Source: Rostratula benghalensis (Eukaryota; Chordata; Aves; Charadriiformes; Rostratulidae). From it: a DNA stretch of 64,000 bases. The translations under genes and the position numbers were made by a program. Shown piece by piece: positions 11,511-22,998 of this stretch (the stretch's first letter is position 1; each line of letters starts with the position of its first letter). The notes under the pieces are model-generated. The model was given only the letters and a program-made list of their open reading frames with translations, was not told the DNA's origin and did not search any database. The stretch is taken from the NCBI GenBank assembly GCA_013399305.1, contig VXAI01000138.1:248001-312000 (forward strand), read 5' to 3'.

Positions 11511-14500
11511 ATTCATCATCATAGATTAGTCCTTCCCTCATATGAAATAATCCAAGGAGACTTCAGTAGCTGCAGGTATTAACCAAACTGACAACAACAC
11601 TTGCATGTTTGAGGGTTTTTTTAAATTTTCAGTGAGAAAGGAATTTTAGCATAATTTCCTATTAATGAAATTAAGATGGATTATGAGATGCTGGCAAATT
11701 CCTTTATACTAAACCCAAATAAATTTTTAGATAATAATGCAAGAAAATTAAGAATGCACAAATGTTTTTCTGTTAAGGATAGTATTTCTGCTTTTTACAT
11801 GGGAATATTTTTTTTTTTTTTGTGGATTGCTTAATTTAGCTGTCTTATCAGGACTGGAATTTAAAATGCGAGGCAACACAATGCCAGTGGAAAAATATTT
11901 CAAATATATTTTCTTTAGCAATTTACAGTTCTTTCAAATCAGCTTTTCAGATAGGCAGGCAGATGAGCAGCTGTCTGACAGCCTCTGAAGGATGTTCGTT
12001 CAGCATCATCTCTGTTAGTCACCAAGTTCTTTCTTGCATTAACTTCCAGTGAAACCAAAGTGTCAGTTCCTTGTGTGATGCTTCTGGCAAAGTGCCTTTG
12101 TAAAGACTGAGGGTATTTCCAGTGCTGCACATACAGGTTATACAACAAGGACTTTATGATGCCTCAGTGTCCACATTGCTGTTGGTCCAAGTTTGGACTT
12201 GGTAAAATTCAGAGAGTTCTTCGCAGGGAGGGGCTGATGACTAAAAGAAGAGGTGATTTGGAAGGCCAGCGGCAGTGCAACAAAACTGAAATGAGAAGCC
12301 AGCTCCTTTGAGACTGCAGAAAGTATTTCCCGATTCCATGCATATCGCCCCACACGTCATTGTTCAATCTTCCTCTGGCCACAGGGTATCTAGTATGCAT
12401 TGAGCGCATCTACAATCAATCCCTGTTGAAAAAACAAGTGAGGAAGTTTTGCCAGAATACAGTTCTGGTGTGCTGGGAAGCTTCTGCCCAAGCTGTCTCC
12501 AAGTACATAATAAATGCTCCCATGTAACATGTTGGTGCTGCAGATGCCCAGACTACACAGGCTTCTCCTCAGATCTTATAAACATTTTGTCTTTTATTAC
12601 AGATTTCTGTGGAGCAGCACATTTATGAGTTTCAGTCCAATCTGAACTGTGACTAGCTCGCAGCTATGCAATGTCTGGAGTGGGAATGTGGGAGGCAAAA
12701 AAAGGAAAAAAAGATCAGCAGTGTGTGAGTGCAGGATAGGGTGAGTTCAGTGAGATCTGCTGGCTCCTCTTGCTTGGATTCTGTGGGTAATTAAACATTT
12801 CCTATGTATACATCCCAGGAAGTGCCCATTGAATATATATAATATTTATAAGCAGTCTGTCAGAACTGGGGATCTTGTAACACAGATTAACACCACGTAA
12901 ATCCAGATATTCTCCTAATTGAGGTTTCCCCATGTATCTCAGTGTGTTGCTCCTACTCCGGCAGACGTACAAAGGCATCTGCAAACAGCAGGGTCAGCAA
13001 ACAGTAGGCACTATAGAGAAAGAAGTGTTAAAAAAAAAAAGCCAAGGTTTGTCTTAAGGTTCTAATTTGTATCTCCTAAATTAACCTAATTAAGGTGGAA
13101 TGAACATCCTTGAACTGTATTCACTGCAAGAAAGGATTAATAGAAGGGGTTGATTACCAAAATTCTATATAACCTAACAACAGACAACTTCTACTGCAGT
13201 TTTTAGAGTATTTGGAGAATAATTACATTGGTGCTAGGGTGGTAAAAACACGGGTTATTGATGTCAAAGAGGTAGGATATGGCATTTTACAAAGATGTGT
13301 AATTCCAGGGATCCCAGTCCAGATGTGCAGAGCTGACAACAGCCCAGCTCTCTGGGAAAGCAGCCCTGGATTGCTGCTAAGGACCCTGCCCTGCCAAGGA
13401 GTAGTTTGTTTATCAGGCATTCCTGGTCTGGGTAACAGCTTTTGGAATCATTTACACTGAAAACGGTACCGGTGTAAGCCATACTATTTACCATATACTA
13501 ACCAGGTATTAGGAAACAGTTGTCTAGCATACTGTGTGTCTGCATTTTTCAAGGTTACTGCTCTAGGCCACGTTTTACTCACATGTTAGTGTGTGTTAAG
13601 TAATCCTCTTGATTTGATGGCCAAAATTACATTTTCTTTGCTACATAATTAAACAAAATCAACACCCCCTAAACAAAATCTAGTAATTGATAAAAACAAA
13701 ATGACATTAATAATGATCTATCACTAGTGGAAGATTCACCAAGCCTATAATGCTTGAACAGATGGAGTATCTAGGACAGAGCTTTGTGAGTTTGCAAACT
13801 TTTAAGTTCTACAGGCTGAGTCTAGTGGTTTGTTGGAAGCTTCAGTGGCTGTGGAAACTGCTTTGCCTGTGCTGACCTCAGCAGCTCTGAGCAGTGCAGT
13901 TCTCTCAGCTCTTTTAAGCAGTACCACAGGAACTGGTACTGCTCTCATGGTCCCAGTGTCAGGTTCAAAAACTCCGTTGACACTTCAGTGCAGCATCTTC
14001 CACATTCACAGCTAATACCAAGCTAACATCCTTAACCAAAGCAGTGCCTCAGCCCTGGTTCCAACTAAAGTATCTTTATGTATGATCTAACTATGGAAAT
14101 TCAGGAGTTGTTGCATAGAGTGCATTTTTCAATGCGTTAAAACATTTTGCTTTTAGGTCACTGTTCCAGGATAAAAATACAAAATACGAAAATCTTTTCT
14201 GCTGTTGATTTGAAATATGGCTACAGTTTCAAAGGAATTTGGAAATAAAGCCAAATGCCGGATTCTCCTTTTACCTTGCTATCAAAAAGTATCTGTTATT
14301 TTCAACCACTGTCTTGAGTTTACTGTTAATGAGTCACCTCACGGTACTTTGACATGCAGCCATCTCAGACATTGAACTTCAGACTGTATGAGGCCACTCG
14401 TAGCAGCTCAGCAAGCCCCTGCTTGAGCCTAGTTGTTGTTTCCTGTGACCCGGCACATAATTTAAAAAATAGATCTTCTAGTCTGGTATTTCAAAAAAGA

Positions 14501-16169
14501 AACATTAAGAAAAGACTAAGGATCTTCAGTGTATTATAGAAGAATTATGAGTGCCATTTACCTCAAGCCACCTCATTGGAGAGCAGAAAGTAATTCTCTG
14601 CACAAAGCTACCAAAAGCCAACCTCCCTGTGCATTTAGTACAAAGGCGAGGACTACAACAATGTAATTTGAGATTGAAAATGGTAACCTGAAGTGACCCC
14701 AAATGAAGACTAGAATTCACGAAGAAGTCCTCCATTGCAAATACATCTCTCAGAAACTCAGGGGACTGGCAACCACTGCCTTAGCAGCTGTGGGGGGTCT
14801 CGCTGGCTTTCAGGAACACTTAGCAGGGTCCAAATTTTTGAACATTTCACAGACTGTGTCTCATGATTCATCAGCTGCACTCTGACTAATTGGCAGAGGG
14901 CTCTGGCAGAACCAGAAAACTGTTTATGCATCATTGATAAGACTTTATTATTCATCATGCAAAAAGTTGTTGGTTTTTCTCCCCTCCTTAAGTGGCTGCA
15001 TACTTACTGAGCTGGGAATCACAAGTGTTATGCAACAGCCAGAACCAAACTGGGAAGGAATGGGAGGGAATAAACCTTTCAGGAGAGTTTTTTTTTTCAA
15101 AGCACGACTCCCTCCCTGCTCTGCCTCCCCTGGGGGTGTGTGTTCTTCCAGCACAGACCTGGCCGTTATCCATACGCCGAGCACACACAGGAATGCACAG
15201 GGCACTGCTTCCAATTTTCCATTTCACTATCTCTACAGCTTGCAAGGTTCCTCTTGGAAAAAAAATACCAGCAAACTGAATATTTAACTTAAAAATAGAC
15301 TTAAAGTCTACAAAATAGGACAAAAATCTTCAGAGTCCCAGTGGCTTCAATGATAAGTTTTCTTTGTGTAAAGCTCTCAAAAGAGGCATCTTTTGTATTG
15401 TCACCTCCAGACGTTTTTAGCTGTGTTATGATCCAGTACACCTGTGACACTCAAAAACAAAGAGGTTACTCGGGAGGGGTGGGGGTGATTGTTTCTTTGT
15501 TTTTAAACTTTCTATTTTTGGCACCTCTTTTGGAAGAAGCAGGAGAGATTTAAAGCTCAAGAGAGTAACCAGTGAAATAGCCAGAGTCTGTAATAGTAAT
15601 TACCACACCTAAGTGTGGGTATTTCCAGATTCAAATACAGTGAAATGAAAGCAGCATATGGAAAACAGACCACAGTTGCATTTTCAATTCACTACAGATA
15701 ACCTCTTGAAAAATGAAAGACCTATTTTTAGCATGATGATTGATTAGTGTTGCCATAGCAATAAGCAACACTGACGAGAACAGGGTAGAACGTAAGTATG
15801 CCAAAACACTTGTCAAAGTCTTAAAGAGACCAGCATATGGTTTTTCACAACTGCTTTATGGAAAGGACTGTAAAAACGACCTTTGCATAGTAATTACACC
15901 CAGGTGGCTGAAGGAATGACTATAGTTACCGGTAAATATGTTGGGCAGAGGGTAATTGAGAAAGGTTTCTGTACCCTTGGTAACCTCCTTTGTGTGTGTG
16001 TTAGTTCATCAATAACCTTTTAGTGACTTTCATTTGCCATTTGATTTCTTTTAGCAGAATGTTCAAAGAATTGCTAGAGACCTCATCCTTGCACTTCATC
16101 TCTTCTGCTCCTTGTGAATATCAATCCACAATCCTCGGGAGTTATTTTTGTACAGTAAAAATTAATCCC

Positions 16170-16171
<2 letters not shown>

Positions 16172-16200
<29 letters not shown>
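16172..16200. repeat. Poly-T run of 29 (poly-A on the transcript strand)
   Basis: An uninterrupted T29 follows ATTAATCCCAC and is followed by AAGCGGG. No gene-derived or SINE-like sequence is recognised next to it, so it is called a simple homopolymer rather than a retrogene tail. Confidence 0.95.
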
Positions 16201-16203
<3 letters not shown>

Positions 16204-18400
16204 CGGGAGAAGCGCATTCCCCATAATCTTAACATGAAAGCCTGGAGAGGCAGACATTTCATGTAAATGCTCCCTCTGATTGATCTCCCACCACTTTTCA
16301 GGCTGATTATTATTTTTTATTATGGTCACATATACATTGCTTTTGCAACACAAGTGGAACTGGATCCTTTGCAGAGCAATCTCCATGAAGCCTAGAGCTA
16401 AACAACACAGTAAATGCTGCAATGAAATGACACTGTCTCTACAGCATATTTCAAATTACAATATTTCACTCTTTGCTTGTGTTACATACAGTTAGCTGAC
16501 AGTTGTCTCCAACCACTATGAAACTCAGCACTTATCTGCAGTTTTGCTTCCCTTAGGATCTGATTCTCTGACACATGGGAACAGTAACCTGGGTACTGAG
16601 GAAGAAGGGAAGTGAAAAGTGACATGCACAAGTGAAAATAACACTCCCACGAACTGGAGAAGGGCTGGGATTGCTTTATAATAAGCCAGAAGTGGAAAAA
16701 GGGCATTCTCCCAAGCAGTTTGATTTACTTTTTTCAGTGGGATTAAGCTAATAAATGAGAATACAGGTGTGCTCCTTTCTAAAAATATATTACTTGTTCC
16801 TTATAAATACTACAGAGGTCCTTTCTTCTGCTAGAATCTCTAAAGGAACCAAATCTGTGCTTTCCTAGAGTTGTGCCAGCAGTCAGCCTGTCTTCTAAAC
16901 TAGGGGGGGAGGGGAGCAATTTTGTCAGTGACCATGCATTAGGCTCTAATCTTGCAATATAGATTCTGCTGCATTTTTGTTTCAGATTCTTCATGCACTC
17001 AAGCTGGAGAAAAGTTTGTGTACTGAAGACTGATGGGTTACATCCAAATTTCAAGCACTGGTCATCAGATAAAGAGAACACAGGAAAAAACCACAGATTC
17101 TTGGAGTGTTTATCTGAAACAAGTCTTTTCCCTTCTCAAGTCATCTGATTATAAAAATAACAATTACAAAAACATTCCTTCCAGATAATTTACTTCATGG
17201 ATAAACTGGCAGCTGACTAAGTGAAGCACACAACATGCCTATTCTAAAAAGTAATCAGAAATCAGCAGGTCCATAATGGAACATTTAACAACTATCACTC
17301 TGGCGCCTTGACACATGCCAGATGAAATAATTTTACTTGCCTCAGTCATTTGCTGTAGAATAATTAATGTCATTGTGATATATCATCAAAGGAATTGTTG
17401 TCTCCTGCTTTCTGTTCCATAACTGGTTTTCATAAATATCCTGAATTTATATCCTATTCCCAAGTAATTTGAGATGTTGGCAGGTTCAAAGAATATTGTT
17501 TCTCCTTGCAGGGAGTAAACCATGCCATTTTAAATCTTTATTTGGCTTTATATACTTGTAATTGTGAAACTAACAATTGGCCATAGTTTGTGCATTAAAC
17601 AATTATCCAACTGTTTAGAAATTTCAGCTCCAGAACTGAAATATTGCTAACAACCCTGTTCAGATCAGACAGCAAAACTATTTGAAATTATCCCTGGTAA
17701 ATACCTGGATTGGCACCTTCAGAGTCAGAAGAGTTTGCTTAAATTCTGTTTGTATTTTTACTAACCTCTTTGCACTACAGCTTGATAATTAAACTTTTGT
17801 TAGGCTCATTTTCAGTGTACTTCCATCATACAAATTTTTTGTACCATGGTTGAGTCACCTTATGTTTGTGATCTGATTATTTGTTTGCTTGAGGCTCCTT
17901 TCTTTTTGTTCAGAATCTCAACTGTCACTTGAACATGCCAAATGGATATTTGCTCTGTGCTGCTTACTGTCTAACAATATCCTGACGCAAGTAAAGAAAC
18001 TTAGTTCTCTGCAATCCTTTTTCATTTGGTTTGCAGTAGAGGGAGGTTTGCTTTCTAGTTAATTATTTCTAATATAGCTGGACAACCTCAGAGAGAAAAA
18101 TGAGAAAGCCTCCTGAGAGTTCAGTCATTCTTGTCCCCATATTAAAGAATAGCATAAATATTTTACACTAAAGACACATATTTGCAAATGCTGTGATAAG
18201 CTGGCACATAAGGGTACGTTGAGAGCTGCAAGCCATCTTTCCTCCATCCTCAAAGTGAAAAAGGCTCCAGCCTGTGACTAGCAAAGCAATTCTTTCTAAA
18301 AGCCAGCAGCAACCCCCATTCCCAAGGGCTTGTGTAGCTTGACAGGAGGCACCCACCAGTCCCTGGGCCCTGTCCCCAGGAGCTACTTCTCCGGGGCTCC

Positions 18401-18738
18401 CACAGAATCACAGAATTGTTATGGTTGGAAAAGACTTCTGAGATCACAAAGTCCAACCATGCACAAAAATACAACCTGCTCCCTACAACCTCAGTCACAA
18501 AAGCATGCCCTGAAGTGCCACATCAACTCGTTTCTTAAATACCTCCAGGGATGGTGACTTGACCACCTCCCTGGGCAGACCATCCAGTGCCTGACCACTG
18601 TCTCAGTAAAGTCATTCTTCCTAATATCCAGTCTAAACCTCCCCTGCCACAACTCCCCTCAAGTCTCCTCTCAGCCTCCCCTTCTCCAAACCAAACATGC
18701 CCAGTTCCCTCAGCCTCTCTGCCAGCTCTTTCCCAAAT
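18401..18738 (-). mobile_element. CR1 LINE 3' fragment, antisense to plus strand, internally deleted
   Basis: The plus strand starts CACAGAATCACAGAATTGTT, the reverse complement of the CR1 3' terminus. It continues through the usual CR1 landmarks: ACCTCCAGGGATGGTGACT, CACCTCCCTGGGCAG, TTCTTCCTAATATCCA and CCTCAGCCTCTC. Between the CTAAACCTCCCCTG block (near 18640) and the TCTCCTCTCAGCCTCCCC block (near 18665) the usual intervening CR1 sequence is largely missing, suggesting an internal deletion. It is 5'-truncated and non-autonomous, and lies in the same orientation as PITPNC1. Confidence 0.88.
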
Positions 18739-21062
18739 ACAGAATCCCAAATGTCTAAGCTTAACATTAACCTAATTGCAATATTAAATTAACTGGTAAA
18801 TAAAACTTAAACATTTCTTTTAGCAAGCTATCTTATCGGGTTTTTAATTACAAGATCAAAACCAAAGCAATTCCTGTTCAAAGTTTAAGAGACTTTCTCA
18901 CATGTAGTTCTTAAGTAATGCCCCTGCCACTAAAACAAAGGTTTGAACTTCACATGAATACTTTATTCTTTAAATAGTATCCCCAAGTCTGGGTGGCTTC
19001 CTTTGGCTTCAGCTTTGAAAGTATTTTTTCACTTCCTCCTCCCTCTCAACGTCACAAGGAAGTTGCAAGGATTAGCTCAAATTTTGATACAGCGTTTCGT
19101 GGTACATTACCCATGTCTCATCTTCCTGATAGGAAGTCCCGTGTACCGTACTTTTAACGAGGCCTCTTCCACAAACAGCAGACTCTATGTTTAAAAATGC
19201 TCTCCTGACATTACAATCTTTCACATATTATACGCCACAAAAGCAGTGCTTGTGCAATTGTTCTGTTGAGCTCATTTTCTTAAGTGTCATTTGCTTTACA
19301 GATTATTAATATGGTTGCTGAGTCTTGGTTGTAGACCTGCTGTTTGCTGCCAAATTTAGGGGTTTGCTGTGTAACAAATACCAGCCCTCAAGGCAGATGC
19401 CATCATAACAGGATGCAGATTATAGAGTACTAACATCATGACACTCTAATTTTTATTCCTGTTTCTGTGCATCCAATCGCCCTTGGCTTTTTATACTACC
19501 ATTGCAGAGAAGAATATTCTGGAAATTCTTTTTAATGTCTGCCAAGGTTTTTTTTCTTAGAAGATGTCCTAATTTCAAGTCCTTAAGAATGTCATATTTA
19601 TGAAATCCATAATATTTCAGAGGAAAACCAGACTGACGAATGCTAGTGTTGTGTGCGAGAATGTAATTTCTCAACAGCCTTCACATTTTACAACTGAAAA
19701 ACCTTAAGTCTATCAGCACAGTTCAGTCTGTTGTTCATACCCTTTTCCAAATCACTAACATACACCACAATAACCCTGATGAGCCTTTAAGGTCCTTGCT
19801 CTTCAGAGTGGAACTTATGAGGTCAAGTAAGGTGTGAACATACTACACAGCAGTACGTACTTGACTCGATAAGATTATGGTTTATTTGTGCAATTATTGG
19901 CCTGCCTTTAGAACCAGTTTTCCTTAAAATAAGGTCCAATTTACATCTTAGGATGTCCCACAGATTCTTTGGAGGGAATTTACTATCTTTAAGAAAATGG
20001 TTTCCAAGCTATCTTACTTATTTTGGGCAATGTCTGTGGGTTTATTCTTTCTTTCAGAATTCTCTAATTAATACAAAAGATGAAAATTTAGAGAAATATT
20101 GCAGACAAGGATAGGAATTATTCCCAGTGGTATATTTAACACTTTTGTTCTAGATTCAACAGTTTGAGGCAAAGGCACTTTCTGTATTTCCCTTGAAGGT
20201 AATTTCATAGTCTATCAGCTCCATTAATATGTGTTTTAGATTTCCATCTGTGATGCAGCTTCCTTATCCCATCCCAATATTTCTAGTTGTTTCCTTGCAC
20301 CATAGTAAGTAATTAGTACCCAGTTCCCACAGGCAGTTATACTGTCACTTAGTGACTGCTTTCCCTACCTTTTACATTTGTAGATTGATTTAATTTTTCT
20401 TTACAAGTCCCTTCATCACTGCAGTAATTTTGCTGATGCTCTTGAACATCTCTGTAGCTGTATACCTTCTACAGACCTTCACTGAAAAGTGTTTTAGATG
20501 GTGTTCCATCAGATTAGATAAAGGTCACTTCCTGATCCAAATTCTACAAGTACAGCATTGCTGTTTGATTTTTATAATGTTCTGCATTACATATTCAGAC
20601 ATGTATTTCTACCTGCCACCACCACTTTTATCGTTCCTCCTTGTCTCTTTCAGTTAAAGAATCACATTAAAACATTCAAACTGACTTTCAGTAAAGAAAA
20701 AATACACAACAGACATCAATGCAACATAGCACATGTCATATTCCCAGCCTAGGATTAAATTTGCTATCAAAGGGTAAACCCTTATCACGTAAACTGTGAT
20801 AGATAGAAGGTATCTTCTGACAAAAACAGCTGAGAATCTGTCCCCTCAGTACTACTGTCCATTATGGGACATTTGGGTTTCTTCTGACAGTCAGATAATT
20901 TTAAACATGTAACAGAGCAGAATATGTAACAAGTATCTACATACTGAAAAGCACAATTTGGTGTACTTTGTCTTTTCAAACCTGGTCATCAAAGTTTCAT
21001 ATGTAAGTTTCCAGCTTTCAGACCTGAGCCTTTAAATCCCCGTGATTTTCTCTTTCACATTC

Positions 21063-21735
21063 AGAATCATAGGATGTTTAGACTTGGAAAGGACCTTAAA
21101 GATCATTGAGCTCCAATACCCCTGCCATGTCTAGTGGACATCTCCCACCCGACCAGGTTGCTCAAAGCCCCATCCAGCCTGGTCTTGAACACTCCCAGGT
21201 TTCCACAACTTCTTTGGGCAACCTGTTCCAGTGTCTCACCGTTCTCACAGCAAAGAATTTCATTCTTGTATCTAATCTAAATCTGCCCTCTTTCAATTTA
21301 AAACCATTACCCCTCCTCCTATGGCTACACTCCCTGACAGAGTCCCTCTCCAGCTCTCCTGTAGCCCCTTCAGGCACTGCAAGCTGCTACAAGGTGTCCC
21401 CAGAGCCTTCTCTTCTCCAGGCTGAACAACCCCAGCTCTCTCAGCCTGTCCTTGTAGGAGAAGTGCTCCAGCCCTCTAATATTCATGGCCCCCCGCTGGA
21501 TACATTCCCACAGGTCCATGTCCTTGCTGTGCTGAGGACTCCAGAGCTGGGCACAGAGCTCCAGGTGGGGTCTACGAGAGCAGAGCAGAGCAGAGCAGAG
21601 CAGAGGGGTAGAATCACCTCCTGCAACCTGCTGGCCAAACTTCTTTGGATGCAGCTCAGGGTGTGGTTGGCTTTCTGGGCTGCCAGCACGTACTGATGGC
21701 TTCTGTTGAGGTTCTCATCCATACTCCACACAGAT
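21063..21735 (-). mobile_element. CR1 LINE 3' fragment, about 670 bp, antisense to plus strand
   Basis: The plus strand begins CAGAATCATAGGATGTTTAG and runs through CR1-like blocks: TTGGAAAGGACCTTAAAGAT, CCATCCAGCCTGGTCTTGAA, TTGGGCAACCTGTTCCAGTG, CTTCTCCAGGCTGAACAACC and GGGCACAGAGCTCCAGGTGG. It covers part of the end of ORF2 and the 3' UTR. The long plus-strand open frame at 21106-21696 is the antisense of this element and not a gene. A (CAGAG)5 expansion sits inside. Confidence 0.9.
21577..21605. repeat. (CAGAG)n pentanucleotide tract inside CR1
   Basis: Five perfect CAGAG units at 21581-21605 are preceded by a partial unit (GAG). The tract lies where CR1 normally reads straight on from the AGGTGGGGTCT block, so it appears to be a local expansion after insertion. 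Confidence 0.9.
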
Positions 21736-22458
21736 TTTAATTTATTACATTAAAATATTTTTCCTCTCTGTATGCTTTAAAAATATTTGCACAAACATTT
21801 TGAGCACTGCAGAATTAAGAAAAATATGTGGATTACATTTTATCTGCAGTCAGAAATTCAAACTAAATCAAGGTAGGAGTTTTTGAAAGGTCCCTTCACC
21901 TGGAACTTCCCCACCATCTCCTCCTCATCTTCCAAAGCCTGCTGAAAAGGCCGGCACATTTAAAACAATTTTTCTCATGATTTATGTGCTGTATTTTGCC
22001 TTAGCTCTGCTTGAGGGAATAACTGATTTTTCTGGGCACTGTGCCCACATTATGTTAATTTTGTCTACAGATTGTACAGTTTCCCAGATACTATACCACA
22101 GATGAGCATTTTATAAGTTAATAAAACAATAAATATAATCTGTTCTCATGTCTCCATGTAATAACTGTACCCTTAAAAGCCTTGCCCTGTTTTATAGAAA
22201 CTTCTCTTTGCTACAGTCAGTGACTAAAAATATATCAAATTATTTTGAAGTGATAAAAAAATAAGGTAAATAATTTATAGAATCCCCAGAGAAACACTTC
22301 AAGTTTAACATTCAATTTCTTATACAAACAGCTAAAAGGAAGTTCCATATTGAATGCATTATCTATTAGCTATACTAAGAAGAAAACAGTTTGGATTCCA
22401 TTACTACATATCACATAATTATTCTATTTTTAGAATAAAAAGAGGAAGAAAAACTTAC

Positions 22459-22466
22459 CGTGTATT
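22459..22466 (-). CDS. PITPNC1: PITPNC1 exon 4: 8-nt microexon (AATACACG)
   Basis: On the minus strand the sequence is ATCAG, then AATACACG, then GTAAGTTTTT. The G ending exon 3 plus these eight bases gives GAA TAC ACG, which is E-Y-T (96-98), the tripeptide expected between YPYTIT and CSFLPKF in RdgB-beta. A long pyrimidine-rich stretch (TTCTTTTCTTTTA and TTTTTTTCTTTTCCC) lies upstream on the transcript strand, and the donor is a near-perfect consensus match. No other sequence between exons 3 and 5 is needed to make the reading frame and protein continuous. It is far too short for ORF-based gene finding. What is inferred rather than seen is that it is constitutively included. Confidence 0.92.
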
Positions 22467-22909
22467 CTGATTTCCAGTAGTCCATTTGTAAAAGAAAAGA
22501 ATGATGAGGGAAAAGAAAAAAACAAAGAAACGTGAAATAAAACAATGATGCAAGATCCTTACAGTAAACATATATTCATAAAAAAAAATTGTGTCAGACA
22601 ATCTGCTGATTTATATTTGACTAAGGTTTATGGGACAGTGAGGGGCACAAGTCAGCACAGAATCTGAGTACCTGATGTTTTCTTTGTAAGGAAGAAGTTG
22701 CACAGATACAACACTCTAGTTTTTACCTATTTATAGTCCATAATATTTCCTGGTATTGGTCAATGTAAGATGCAAAAATATATGCAGTTCAACAGGAGTT
22801 GTTAAAGAAACTTGCTATTTGTGCCTCAATATGTAATTTGGACCTTCTGAAGATAAGCTAAACTATCCCAGAAGTACAAAGCATTAATCATTTCTGCTTT
22901 ATTCCTTAC
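22467..22909 (-). other. PITPNC1 intron 3 (443 nt)
   Basis: This short intron runs between exon 3 (donor GTAAGG) and the 8-nt microexon (acceptor AAATCAG). The transcript-strand stretch just upstream of the acceptor is pyrimidine-rich over about 70 nt, as expected if a very small exon relies on strong flanking signals. No repeat is seen. Confidence 0.92.
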
Positions 22910-22998
22910 CTGTGATTGTATAAGGATAGTAATTCCAAGCCTTCTCCGTAACATAAAATATTTTGGGGACAACTGCTCTAGCCCAGCTGGGCAGTTTG
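22910..22998 (-). CDS. PITPNC1: PITPNC1 exon 3 (residues 66-95, first base of 96)
   Basis: The exon has 89 nt. Its first base completes Ser66, then 29 codons read KLPSWARAVVPKIFYVTEKA WNYYPYTIT, and the last base begins Glu96. It includes N88 in AWNYYPY, equivalent to the inositol-contacting N90 of PITP-alpha. The acceptor is ATTTTCAG and the donor CACAG followed by GTAAGG, both canonical. The exon ends in phase 1, which requires a continuation supplied exactly by the 8-nt exon 4; joining directly to exon 5 gives a frameshift and early stop. Confidence 0.95.

Larger units (their letters stand above)
11126..22458 (-). other. PITPNC1 intron 4 (11,333 nt)
   Basis: This lies between the 8-nt exon 4 and exon 5. 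It contains the inverted repeat at 11433-11510, a T run at 16172-16200 and two antisense CR1 copies (18401-18738 and 21063-21735), and is otherwise AT-rich sequence. The open frames here are either within CR1 or without recognisable similarity. Confidence 0.88.

Noticed and set aside
21106..21696. 196-codon plus-strand open frame
   Set aside because: It is the antisense of a CR1 fragment; the landmarks belong to the element's minus strand.
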